A DNA stretch of 64,000 nucleotides from Parasutterella muris. Lineage in GTDB: Bacteria; Pseudomonadota; Gammaproteobacteria; Burkholderiales; Burkholderiaceae_F. Every line of letters starts with the position of its first letter. Within the stretch, counting starts at the first letter, position 1. Both the position numbers and the translations under genes were made by a program. The notes under the pieces are model-generated. The model was not told the DNA's origin. It searched no databases and worked only from the letters and a program-made list of their open reading frames with translations. Location: assembly GCF_943193095.1 (NCBI RefSeq), contig NZ_CALPCV010000012.1:1-64000 (forward strand). Reading direction: 5' to 3'. Below are positions 53,962 to 62,776 of this stretch, one piece after another.

Positions 53962-53994
53962 GAAAAAAAGGGCCCCTGATTAAACAGAGACCCT
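53962..53994 (-). terminator. Terminator downstream of yidC
   Basis: Reverse strand: GGGTCTCTG pairs with CAGGGGCCC through G-U wobbles, a 6-base loop, then T7. Confidence 0.85.
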
Positions 53995-54013
53995 AAGCTA
54001 TGAAATCTATAAA

Positions 54014-55711
54014 TTAGTTGGTTTGCTTCTTAATTCGATCCGCGGCAATCTGCTTGTTGACAAGGTATTGCTGAACAATCGAAAGAATATTGTTCACCAG
54101 CCAGTAGAGCACAAGACCGGAAGCAAAGAAGATGAACATGATGCCGAAGACAAACGGCATGATAGCCATCATTTTTGCCTGAACAGGATCAGGAGGAGTC
54201 GGATTAAGCTTGAACTGAATGACCATTGTAATGATCATCAGAATAGGAAGAATGAACCAAGGATCAGGAGCCGCAAGGTCGGTCACCCAGAAAATCCAAG
54301 GAGCATCTCTTAACTCGACTGAAGCCAGAAGCACCCAGTAAAGAGCGAGAAAAACCGGCAGCTGGAGCAGGATAGGAAGACAACCGCCAACAGGGTTAAT
54401 CTTCTCAGTCTTGTACATCTCCATCATCGCCATATTGAGACGCTGTTTATCATCTCCGTATTTTTCCTTAAGGGCCTTCATTCTCGGACCAAGATCTTTC
54501 ATCTTCGCCATAGAGCGATATCCAGCAAGTGAAAGCGGATAAAGCACAGCTTTAACAATACAGGTCAGTAAAACGATCGCCCAGCCCCAATTCCCAACAA
54601 TTCCGTGAAGGAAAGAAAGAAGCCAGTAGATCGGTTTAGCAAGGAAAGTCAGCCATCCGTAGTCAACTACCAGAGAAAGTCCCGGCGCAATTGCATCAAG
54701 TCTTGTCTGATCCTGAGGACCGGAGTACAGAACAGCGTCCATTGTCTTAGAACTGCCGCTGGGAATGGTGTTGATCTGCTCAATAGAGCCGATGGCGTAG
54801 AGTTTATCTCCGACTTTTCTTGTGTAGTTTTCGCGTTCAACTCCGGGAGTAGGAACCCAGGCGGAAACAAAGTAATGCTGAATCATAGCGATCCAACCGT
54901 TGTCTGCCTTAGCTTGGAAATCTCTGTCCCCGTCAGCGATATCGCTAAACGACACTTTCTGAAATTTTTCCTTATCTGTGTAGACTGCAGCACCAGTATA
55001 AGAGTTAACCATGGCGCCTTCACCTTCAGGCTTATCGCCGTCACGAGTGAGCTGGAAATAAATAGAAGGTGTAATGTCATTACCGGTGTTGTTAACGACC
55101 TCATGACTTACTTTAATGCCATAGTGACCGCGTTCAAAGGTATAAGCCTTAATGACTTTAACTCCGCCGGATTCGCCTTCAAATTTAACAGTAAGGGAGT
55201 CCTGACCATCTGCAAGCTTCAGCGGACCGGGAACAAGTTTAAATGCAGTCTTATGTGTAGGGTAAGGACCGCCGATCAATCCTGTCTGAGCAAGATAAGT
55301 GCGTCCTTTTTCCTGAGTGAAAAGGACAACATCTTTCGGAGCCTCGGGTTTATTGCCAAGAACCATGCCGACAAGGCCGGTATCAGTCCAAGGAGTAGTC
55401 TGTTTTTCTTTCCTCAGTTCAGAGCCGACAATAACCGCTCCTGTAGGATCGATAGACAGGTTTAAAAGATCCGTCTCAATATGAACTAAATCAGCTTTGG
55501 GAGCAGCAGCAGTTTCTGTAGGAAGTGCTGATGCTGTACTGGCCTGCGGTGTATCCGCTGAGCCCTGTGGAGCTGAGACGTTTTGAGTCTGTTGAGTTTC
55601 GGGTCCGAATAACGGCGGTTTTCCGTTGTAGACTTCCCAACGGTCATAAAGCATAAAAGCCGATAAACCGAAAAGAATCCATAGGAGGGCGCGTTGAATA
55701 TCACTTCCCAT
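54014..55711 (-). CDS. yidC: Membrane protein insertase YidC
   Basis: 565 residues. N-terminal anchor (WILFGLSAFMLYDRW), a large periplasmic P1 beta domain (about 70-350), then five C-terminal helices with NWGWAIVLLTCIVKAVLYPL and INPVGGCLPILLQLPVFLALYWVLL. Inserts proteins into the inner membrane with or without Sec. Overlaps yidD by 11 bases. A variable Gln/Pro/Ala/Ser linker follows the anchor, as usual. Confidence 0.98.
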   Translation of the reverse strand: MGSDIQRALLWILFGLSAFMLYDRWEVYNGKPPLFGPETQQTQNVSAPQGSADTPQASTASALPTETAAAPKADLVHIETDLLNLSIDPTGAVIVGSELRKEKQTTPWTDTGLVGMVLGNKPEAPKDVVLFTQEKGRTYLAQTGLIGGPYPTHKTAFKLVPGPLKLADGQDSLTVKFEGESGGVKVIKAYTFERGHYGIKVSHEVVNNTGNDITPSIYFQLTRDGDKPEGEGAMVNSYTGAAVYTDKEKFQKVSFSDIADGDRDFQAKADNGWIAMIQHYFVSAWVPTPGVERENYTRKVGDKLYAIGSIEQINTIPSGSSKTMDAVLYSGPQDQTRLDAIAPGLSLVVDYGWLTFLAKPIYWLLSFLHGIVGNWGWAIVLLTCIVKAVLYPLSLAGYRSMAKMKDLGPRMKALKEKYGDDKQRLNMAMMEMYKTEKINPVGGCLPILLQLPVFLALYWVLLASVELRDAPWIFWVTDLAAPDPWFILPILMIITMVIQFKLNPTPPDPVQAKMMAIMPFVFGIMFIFFASGLVLYWLVNNILSIVQQYLVNKQIAADRIKKQTN

Positions 55712-56015
55712 GATTTGTGTTCTCTAATTTGGATTGAAAAATATAGTTTGATGAAGCGCTATTGCAGTCGCTGTTTTTGCACCAGCATCTCCAACGAAAT
55801 TTCTCAGGAACTTCATCAATTCCACTCCCGCCAAAAGGCTGGCACCGCAGTAAACGAAACAACGTCAGCCAGCACCCTTTCACAGCACCGAATCTTTCAA
55901 TCGAGGTGTATGAGTAGTGGGAGCAGGTAGGAAGAAATCTGCAGTTATGACCGACTATTGGTGAAAAAATAAGTTGGTAGCAACGGATTAATGTAAGAAG
56001 AAACAGCTTAATCAC
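55701..56015 (-). CDS. yidD: Membrane protein insertion efficiency factor YidD
   Basis: 104 residues. CRFLPTCSHYSYTSIERFGAVKGCWLTLFRLLRCQPFGGSGIDEVP is the full YidD signature with the conserved cysteines. Assists YidC. Its C terminus (about 30 residues) is longer than the core. Overlaps rnpA by 8 bases and yidC by 11, consistent with tight coupling. Confidence 0.95.
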   Translation of the reverse strand: MIKLFLLTLIRCYQLIFSPIVGHNCRFLPTCSHYSYTSIERFGAVKGCWLTLFRLLRCQPFGGSGIDEVPEKFRWRCWCKNSDCNSASSNYIFQSKLENTNHGK

Positions 56016-56466
56016 CAGTCTTCTCCATCCGTAAGGAAACTAATTTTTCAACAAGTTGTTCGAGCAAAATTCGGCAGTCTTCCCTCATTTCTTGTTTAAG
56101 TGAATCCCGGTAAGGGGTGCGAAATAAAGTAGACGGAAGCGGCGCTTTCAGACGAAAGACCACTCTCACACTGAAAGCTGAGTGCTCGTCCTCTACAGAC
56201 AAACTGAGAGAGGAGCATCGAATTTCCTCTCTCAATATGCGTTTGATCAGATTTCTATCTACAGAACGCTTTGCAAAGCGTTTACCGACAGTTAACCCAA
56301 CCAGGAATTTTGGTTCTTCATCGATAAGCTTTGCCTTAACTTCGAACCATTTTCCATGGAAGCGGACCAAACCCGAACCTCGTGCTCTGATAACCTCTAA
56401 AAAATCTTTAGATTTGATAATTCGAACACTTTTTGGAAAGGACTGAGTCAGCACTCCACAATCCAT
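56008..56466 (-). CDS. rnpA: Ribonuclease P protein component
   Basis: 152 residues. RNR motif in AKRSVDRNLIKRILREE, preceded by LVGLTVGKRF. Binds RNase P RNA to mature tRNA 5' ends. Longer than E. coli RnpA (119), with extra N- and C-terminal tails. rpmH lies upstream as usual. Confidence 0.95.
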   Translation of the reverse strand: MDCGVLTQSFPKSVRIIKSKDFLEVIRARGSGLVRFHGKWFEVKAKLIDEEPKFLVGLTVGKRFAKRSVDRNLIKRILREEIRCSSLSLSVEDEHSAFSVRVVFRLKAPLPSTLFRTPYRDSLKQEMREDCRILLEQLVEKLVSLRMEKTGD

Positions 56467-56495
56467 CTTATTACTTCGCGAGCCTCTCTAAATTA

Positions 56496-56636
56496 TTAGA
56501 GAGCTAAAACGTGACGGCCTTTACGACGACGAGCAGCAAGGACCTTGCGGCCACCGCGAGTACGGCTGCGGACGAGGAATCCGTGTGTGCGTGCACGTTT
56601 AACCTTAGAGGGCTGATAAGTACGTTTTGTTGCCAT
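56496..56636 (-). CDS. rpmH: Ribosomal protein L34
   Basis: 46 residues: starts MATKRTYQPSKVKRARTHGF and ends RRRKGRHVLAL, very basic. Component of the 50S subunit. Short gene, first of rpmH-rnpA-yidD-yidC. The order is the classic origin-side cluster. Confidence 0.98.
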   Translation of the reverse strand: MATKRTYQPSKVKRARTHGFLVRSRTRGGRKVLAARRRKGRHVLAL

Positions 56637-56907
56637 TTTTATTCCTTTTAAAGAGGCCGCGGCTGACGGCACTAAAACTAAAAGTGATCACCTGATGCGG
56701 TCAACGAACAGGCAATTTTGATAAACCACATATTAGACTTCATTTGCAGTTAACTTGTCAAATAGAAAGAGAAATATTTTGTAATTACTTTCATTTACAG
56801 CCTTCCCACGGCACCTCTCCAAAGAAGAATCAGAAGACTACATAAGGTACAATCATTGTTTGGATTTTTGATAGAAGCAGAATTGTCTGCATAAGAAATT
56901 AGATTAA
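56637..56907. other. rpmH-dnaA intergenic region with divergent promoters
   Basis: 271 bases separating divergent rpmH and dnaA. A TACAAT at 56848-56853 may be the dnaA -10 box. No DnaA-box consensus (TTATNCACA) is seen, so an origin here, the place used by many relatives, is not supported by boxes. Confidence 0.5.
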
Positions 56908-58269
56908 ATGCGAGAAGTTTGGGAATTAACTTTAGCTTCCTTGAGAGACAGCTACCCCACCGAGGTCTTCGAACCTTGGTTTGGAAGATTAGAGTACGTC
57001 GAAAAAGATGACCCTAATGAACTTGTACTGTGCGCTCCGTCTTTCATTCATTTAAAACAGCTGAAGTCTCAGTATCAGAGCGAAATCCAGAAAAAGGTGG
57101 ATGAGATTGCCGGTCGACCGGTTCAACTAACCTTTATTGTTAAGGATCCTAACGAAGGAGCTGCTCGTGCGCAGTCTTCACAGGAATCGGAAAGTCATTC
57201 TGATGAACATACTGATATTAATCTTCTTGCTAGAAAATCCGGTCTTCATGACGGACTGACATTTGAGACATTTGTTACCGGTAATGCAAATCGTGTTGCA
57301 AGAAGCAGCGCTGAATTAGTTGCGCAGTTTCCGGGAGAAAAGTACAACCCGTTTTTTATCTATGGGGCTGTCGGTCTGGGAAAAACTCACTTAATGCATT
57401 CAGTCGGCAGAAAACTATTGGAAAACAATCCGCATCTAAAACTGCTTTGTATTTCCGCCGAACGTTTCATTAATGAGGTTGTTGATCTTTCCAGCGGCGG
57501 TCGTTTATCCGACGAAAAGATTAAGAAGTTCGATAATAAGTATCGGAATCTGGATGCGCTGCTGATCGATGACGTTCAGTTCCTATGCAAACGAGGCGGA
57601 ACGCAGCAAAGACTTTTCAGTATCTTTGAAGCTCTCCTTCCGAAGAATAAGCAAATTATTCTTACCTGCGATACCTATGCCCGACAGCTTTCCGACTTTG
57701 ATGAAAGGCTAATCTCGAGACTTGGAGCAGGGCTGTCGGTTTCTATAGAACCTGCAGAATTTGAACTTAGGGCCGCGATTTTGTTGGAGAAGGCAAGACA
57801 GCAGGATGTCCATCTTCCTTTAGAGGTGGCTTATCTTATTGCCAATCGATTGAATACGAATGTCAGAGAGTTGGAAGGAGCACTAAAAAACGTCATCATG
57901 CGCGCAACTGTTTTCAATCGACCGATCACAGAGGAGCTTGCTAAAGAAGCTTTGCAAGGTATCAGCGGAACGGGACGAATTTCTATAGAGAACATTCAGC
58001 AAACCACTGCTGAACACTTCAATATCAAGATTGCTGACATGCATTCAAAAAGCCGAGTCGCAAATGTGGCATATGCCCGCCAGATCGCGATGTACCTGGC
58101 TAAGGAGCTGACTCAAAAAAGTCTGATTGATATTGGAAACGCTTTTGGCGGAAGAGATCACACGACAGTGCTTTACGCTGTGAAAAAAATTACTAAAGAG
58201 CGTGCTCAGAAACAAGAACTGAACCACACTCTTCATTTAATAGAACAAGCATTAAAGAATTGGAATTAA
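56908..58269 (+). CDS. dnaA: Chromosomal replication initiator DnaA
   Basis: 453 residues. N-terminal domain I, AAA+ domain with Walker A GAVGLGKTHLM (about 153-160) and LLIDDVQFLCKRGGTQQRLF, and C-terminal domain IV with the box-binding signature GNAFGGRDHTTVLYAVKKI. Initiates replication at oriC. dnaN follows 11 bases later. Confidence 0.98.
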   Translation: MREVWELTLASLRDSYPTEVFEPWFGRLEYVEKDDPNELVLCAPSFIHLKQLKSQYQSEIQKKVDEIAGRPVQLTFIVKDPNEGAARAQSSQESESHSDEHTDINLLARKSGLHDGLTFETFVTGNANRVARSSAELVAQFPGEKYNPFFIYGAVGLGKTHLMHSVGRKLLENNPHLKLLCISAERFINEVVDLSSGGRLSDEKIKKFDNKYRNLDALLIDDVQFLCKRGGTQQRLFSIFEALLPKNKQIILTCDTYARQLSDFDERLISRLGAGLSVSIEPAEFELRAAILLEKARQQDVHLPLEVAYLIANRLNTNVRELEGALKNVIMRATVFNRPITEELAKEALQGISGTGRISIENIQQTTAEHFNIKIADMHSKSRVANVAYARQIAMYLAKELTQKSLIDIGNAFGGRDHTTVLYAVKKITKERAQKQELNHTLHLIEQALKNWN

Positions 58270-58280
58270 CGGGAGCCACG

Positions 58281-59486
58281 ATGGAAAATAATCTGGAAAA
58301 CGACCTTACCGAAGCAACAGGAACCGCAGGGACGGAAACTATGTTTGCGGAACCAGCTGAAGCTGCTCCCGGCACTCCTGTACTCTTCATTAACGGAAGC
58401 AAAGAGAATATCTTTAAACCTATTCAGAACGTAAGCGGTGTTGTCCAGAAGAAGCAGCCGCTTCCGATTCTCTCCAATATCTTGCTGGCTCAGGAAAATG
58501 AGAATGTCACATTTACAGCAACAGATCTGGACATTCAAATCAGAACAAGCTCTGCAATCGGTACGCCTAACTGCAGAGTTTCAACGACAATATCATCCAG
58601 AAAACTGAATGATATTCTTGCTTCTCTGGTTGATAACAGTGAGGTTTCTTTTACAAAGAAAGGAGAGCACGTACTTCTGACTTCAGGAAGGAGCCGCTTT
58701 GAACTGCAGACTCTTCCGGCAGAAGATTTTCCGTCAATGAAGGAAGTGAAGCTGGAAAAGGCGTTTTCTATGCCTTGTTCCCGCTTTAAATATCTCCTAA
58801 GCATGGTCTCCTTTGCATGTGCCGTCAACAACGTTCGTTATTTCCTTAACGGGGTTTATATTTGCTCCGAAGGTACATCCGTACGGGCTGTTGCAACAGA
58901 CGGACATCGTCTCGCTCTTTGTGATGTCGATGCTGATCAGGCTTCCGAGAAGAAACTTGACTCAATTATTCCGAGAAAGACTGTTAAGGAACTAACTCGT
59001 TTAGTTCCCGATTCCGAAGACGAAATCACTGTCTACATGGCGGAAAAACAAATCAAATTTACATTTGCCGGTGTTGAAATTCTTTCCAAACTTGTTGAAG
59101 GAAGGTATCCGGATTACCAAAAGGTCATTCCGGTCGACAACGATAAAGAATTCAAAGTATCCAGACAGGAACTTCTTTCTTCTCTTCAGAGAGTATCCAT
59201 TCTCACCGCAGATAAACTCAAAGGCGTCCGTTGGAATCTTTCGTCCGGCGTTATCAATGTCGCTGCGACAAATGCCGATATGGAAGAAGCGGAAGACGAG
59301 CTTGAAGTCGAATATCAGGGCGACAGCATTGAAATCGGTTTCAATGTGACCTATCTGATCGAAGTGCTGAATGCTCTGAAAAACGAAACAGTCAGAGTAT
59401 CTCTCGGTGGTCCGCTTAGCTCTGCATTGATCCGCATGCCCGACAGCGAAAAATTCAAATTTGTCGTCATGCCAATGAAGATTTAA
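58281..59486 (+). CDS. dnaN: DNA polymerase III beta sliding clamp
   Basis: 401 residues from the ATG with GGGAG upstream. The clamp proper starts near residue 34 (LFINGSKENIFKPIQNVSGVVQKKQPLPILSNILL, broken here by alignment), so the protein carries an extra N-terminal stretch rich in Glu/Thr/Ala. An ATG at 58341 with AGGGACGG would remove most of it. C-terminal VVMPMKI is the canonical clamp end. Confidence 0.95.
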   Translation: MENNLENDLTEATGTAGTETMFAEPAEAAPGTPVLFINGSKENIFKPIQNVSGVVQKKQPLPILSNILLAQENENVTFTATDLDIQIRTSSAIGTPNCRVSTTISSRKLNDILASLVDNSEVSFTKKGEHVLLTSGRSRFELQTLPAEDFPSMKEVKLEKAFSMPCSRFKYLLSMVSFACAVNNVRYFLNGVYICSEGTSVRAVATDGHRLALCDVDADQASEKKLDSIIPRKTVKELTRLVPDSEDEITVYMAEKQIKFTFAGVEILSKLVEGRYPDYQKVIPVDNDKEFKVSRQELLSSLQRVSILTADKLKGVRWNLSSGVINVAATNADMEEAEDELEVEYQGDSIEIGFNVTYLIEVLNALKNETVRVSLGGPLSSALIRMPDSEKFKFVVMPMKI

Positions 59487-59519
59487 CGGGCTGATAGCTC
59501 CAATTTGGAATACAAAAGA

Positions 59520-62033
59520 ATGAGTGAAACACAAGATGTCAAGCTGTCAGCTGAAGACAGCTATGGTGAAGACGCTATTCAAGTCCTCGAAGGACTGGAA
59601 GCTGTAAGAAAAAGACCCGGTATGTATATTGGAGACACCTCTGACGGTACCGGTCTCCACCATTTAGTTTTTGAGGTCGTTGATAACTCTATTGACGAAG
59701 CTCTTGCCGGCTACGCGGATCACATTAATGTCACGATCAACCGCGATAACTCTATCTCCGTTGTTGACAACGGTCGCGGAATTCCTACTGACATAAAGAT
59801 GAACGATAAGCATGAGCCTAAGAGAAGCGCTGCAGAGATCGCACTGACCGAGCTCCATGCCGGCGGAAAATTCAACCAGAACAGCTACAAAGTTTCAGGC
59901 GGCCTCCATGGCGTAGGTGTTTCCTGCGTCAACGCTTTGTCCTCCTGGTTAAAACTTATCGTCAGACGCGACGGAGTAGAACACTACCTTAACTTTGAAA
60001 AAGGCGTCCTGATTGACCGCTTAATCGACAAAGTTAATACGCCGAACGGCGTTGTTGAAGTCTCCCCGATGCACGTATCCGGTCAGACTGATAGAAGAGG
60101 CACGGAAGTTCAGTTCCTTCCGGACGCCGAGATTTTCGGAAATGTAGACTTCCATTATGAAGTTCTTTCCTCAAGATTGAGAGAACTCTCCTTCTTGAAT
60201 AACGGCGTGAAGATTCACCTTGCCGACCTTAGAAAAGGGAAAGACGAAGTATTCCAGTTTGTCGGAGGCGTGAGCGGCTTCGTAGCCTACATTAACCGCG
60301 ACAAGACAAAAATCCATGACAACTGTTTTTATACCAACAAAACAGTTCAGGTATCTCCAACTGAAAACATAGCTGTCGAAGTCGCTATGCAATGGACCGA
60401 CGGATACAGCGAGAATTTCAGTGCCTACACCAACAATATTCCTCAAAAAGACGGCGGTACTCATGTCAACGGTCTGCGCAATGCTATGACCGCTGTACTG
60501 AAGCGGTATATTGAAGAAAACGAGTTAGCCAAGAAAGACAAAATTGATTTGGTTGGTGAGGATATTCGAGAGGGCATGACATGCGTTCTTTCGCTGAAGA
60601 TGCCTGAACCTAAATTCAGTTCTCAGACTAAGGACAAACTGGTTTCATCAGAAGCGAGAGGTGCTGTAGAGCAGGTTGTCAGAGACAGTCTCGATGCCTA
60701 TCTGCAGGAAAATCCTAAAGACGCGAAGATCATCTGCACAAAGATTATTGACGCGGCCAGAGCTCGTGAAGCTGCAAGAAAGGCTAGAGAGACAACTCGG
60801 CGCAAAGGTTTGCTCGGTTCTGCAGGTCTTCCCGGAAAGTTAGCAGATTGCTCCAACAGAGATCGTTCCCTCTGTGAAGTGTTCCTGGTGGAGGGAGACT
60901 CCGCCGGCGGATCTGCTAAGAGCGGCAGAGATAGAAACTACCAAGCTATTCTTCCTTTACGAGGCAAGGTTCTAAACGTTGAAAAAGCCCGCATTGAAAA
61001 AATGCTCTCCAGTGAACAGATCGCAACTCTGATTGCAGCCTTAGGAACTGGAATTGGCGAAGAGTTCAATTTAGACAAACTTCGTTATGACCGCGTGATC
61101 ATCATGACTGATGCTGACGTGGACGGAGCTCACATTCGTACGCTTCTTCTGACTCTCTTTTATAGACAAATGCCTAAGCTTATTGAAGGCGGTCATGTTT
61201 ACATTGCTCAGCCTCCGCTCTATAAGGTTGTCTATTCAGATAACAAAGAACGCTACATTAAAGACGAAAAAGAGCTTTACAAGCTTCTTGTTGAACAGGG
61301 AACCAAAGACACAAGACTCTATGTTTCAAAAGAAGCTTTTGAAAAGGACGAGGCGGTATCTGGAGAGCAGCTTCAAAGTTACCTCATGTCATACAACGAT
61401 GCCCATAACGTCATCAATAGGTTCTCTCGTTTTGTGGACTCAAGCGTTTTAACTGCCATCGCTGCAGGCGCTGAGATAAGTCTGTCTGATGAGGAGGACG
61501 CACGCAAGTCTGTTGAATCGATTATTGAGAAGCTCACCGATCCGGATGTGGTTGTTGAACATCAGATAGTAGAGAATGTTCCGACAATTATCGTGAAGCG
61601 AACGAAGTACGGTAATGTAATTGAGACAAAGATTACTCCATCTTTCGTTGAAACACCGGACTACTTAACACTTCAAAGTACGTCAACAATATTCAAGAAC
61701 CTTCTTCATCCGGGTGCCTGTCTTCTTAATCAGAAGAGAGGAAAAGAGACGATACAGCCGATCTCTAATTTTAGTGAGGTCATCGAATTTGTTCTAAAAG
61801 CCGGCAAGGCGACTGTTAAGAAAATGCAGCGCTACAAAGGGCTTGGAGAAATGAAAGACGTAGAGCTTGAAGAAACCACCATGGATCCTGCAAAACGTCG
61901 TCTTCTGAAGGTTGGTGTTGAAGATGCGGTCGCTGCAGATATGGTCTTTACAAAGCTCATGGGAGACGAGGTTGAGCCAAGACGGCAGTTCATTAAGGAC
62001 AATGCACTTCTTGCAAGCAACATTGACACCTAG
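59520..62033 (+). CDS. gyrB: DNA gyrase subunit B
   Basis: 837 residues from the ATG at 59520; a TTG at 59505 would add 5 residues. GHKL ATPase with LEAVRKRPGMYIGDT, VVDNSIDEALAGYADHI and GLHGVGVSCVNALS; TOPRIM domain with EVFLVEGDSAGGSAKSGRDR and MTDADVDGAHIRTL. Introduces negative supercoils with GyrA. The middle domain is slightly longer than E. coli's. Terminator follows 15 bases downstream. Confidence 0.98.
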   Translation: MSETQDVKLSAEDSYGEDAIQVLEGLEAVRKRPGMYIGDTSDGTGLHHLVFEVVDNSIDEALAGYADHINVTINRDNSISVVDNGRGIPTDIKMNDKHEPKRSAAEIALTELHAGGKFNQNSYKVSGGLHGVGVSCVNALSSWLKLIVRRDGVEHYLNFEKGVLIDRLIDKVNTPNGVVEVSPMHVSGQTDRRGTEVQFLPDAEIFGNVDFHYEVLSSRLRELSFLNNGVKIHLADLRKGKDEVFQFVGGVSGFVAYINRDKTKIHDNCFYTNKTVQVSPTENIAVEVAMQWTDGYSENFSAYTNNIPQKDGGTHVNGLRNAMTAVLKRYIEENELAKKDKIDLVGEDIREGMTCVLSLKMPEPKFSSQTKDKLVSSEARGAVEQVVRDSLDAYLQENPKDAKIICTKIIDAARAREAARKARETTRRKGLLGSAGLPGKLADCSNRDRSLCEVFLVEGDSAGGSAKSGRDRNYQAILPLRGKVLNVEKARIEKMLSSEQIATLIAALGTGIGEEFNLDKLRYDRVIIMTDADVDGAHIRTLLLTLFYRQMPKLIEGGHVYIAQPPLYKVVYSDNKERYIKDEKELYKLLVEQGTKDTRLYVSKEAFEKDEAVSGEQLQSYLMSYNDAHNVINRFSRFVDSSVLTAIAAGAEISLSDEEDARKSVESIIEKLTDPDVVVEHQIVENVPTIIVKRTKYGNVIETKITPSFVETPDYLTLQSTSTIFKNLLHPGACLLNQKRGKETIQPISNFSEVIEFVLKAGKATVKKMQRYKGLGEMKDVELEETTMDPAKRRLLKVGVEDAVAADMVFTKLMGDEVEPRRQFIKDNALLASNIDT

Positions 62034-62048
62034 ACTTTCTTAACTCAG

Positions 62049-62082
62049 AAAAGGACGGCTTTTTGGCCGTCCTTTTCTTTTA
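62049..62082 (+). terminator. Terminator after gyrB
   Basis: Perfect 11-bp stem AAAAGGACGGC/GCCGTCCTTTT with 6-base loop, then TCTTTT. Confidence 0.92.
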
Positions 62083-62096
62083 ATCAGTGTCAACAG

Positions 62097-62111
62097 TTAT
62101 AAATTAATTAG
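62097..62111. repeat. 15-bp direct repeat, copy 1
   Basis: TTATAAATTAATTAG, repeated identically at 62412-62426, 315 bp apart, inside the AT-rich region. Confidence 0.75.
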
Positions 62112-62411
62112 AGCTTGGTGCAGAAGGTTAAGTTTTTTCCTTACTTTTACCTTACCGGCACCAGCTGAAATGTAGACAAAAAGAGATATTTTGATCACTT
62201 TCTAATGTGTACAACTATGTTTATAAATGTTGAATAAACTGTGCAGTTATGCTTTGTGCCCAAATTATCAATATCTTCTCAACACTAATAAACGACAAAT
62301 CACAGAGAAATCAACAATCTTTAAACATTATAACTTATTGTTTATATAGATAATAATATAGTTATCAACAAATTTTAAATCACTTCTAATATTAATACTC
62401 TTAATTAATTT

Positions 62412-62426
62412 TTATAAATTAATTAG
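62412..62426. repeat. 15-bp direct repeat, copy 2
   Basis: Second identical copy of TTATAAATTAATTAG in the candidate origin region; the AT-rich context makes chance recurrence possible. Confidence 0.75.
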
Positions 62427-62776
62427 TTATAGATACGTTAATAACTAGAAATAACTTTTCCTTTTTTAAAAAAAATCACTACCAAAGAACAAACCTATTT
62501 ATCAACAGAACTAATACTACTTATTGTATTAATTACTATAAGGAGTATTAATTAATGCTTCTGTAAAAAATGTTAATAACTATATTATTCTTTTTATTAT
62601 CAATAAGTTAGTTTACTAATAAGTTGTTTAAAACTTTAGTAATTCTATGTTAGTATCAGTGGAAAATTTGGATTAAATTGAACTTATATCCAGTTGTTCA
62701 CAAGATATTAGTTAATTGTTAACATTTTCTAGTGAATAACTGTCTTATTTCTGGGATTATCAGCTGAGTTTTGATT

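Larger units (their letters stand above)
62083..62776. other. AT-rich gene-free region, candidate oriC
   Basis: About 690 bases of very AT-rich sequence without a credible open frame, in strong contrast to its neighbours. DnaA-box-like sites on the forward strand: TTATCAACA at 62362-62370 and 62499-62507, TTATCAATA at 62265-62273 and 62597-62605. Weaker ones: TTGTTCACA at 62694-62702, and reverse TTATTAACA (62571-62579) and TTATTCACT (62731-62739). An AT-rich part suited to unwinding lies among them. Adjacent to gyrB and close to parS. Confidence 0.7.

Noticed and set aside
54605..55465. 286-codon forward open frame opposite yidC
   Set aside because: Antisense to a clear yidC; sequence has no recognisable domain.
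62541..62575. Short open frame after AAGGAG in the AT-rich region
   Set aside because: It ends after three codons (M-L-L-stop).
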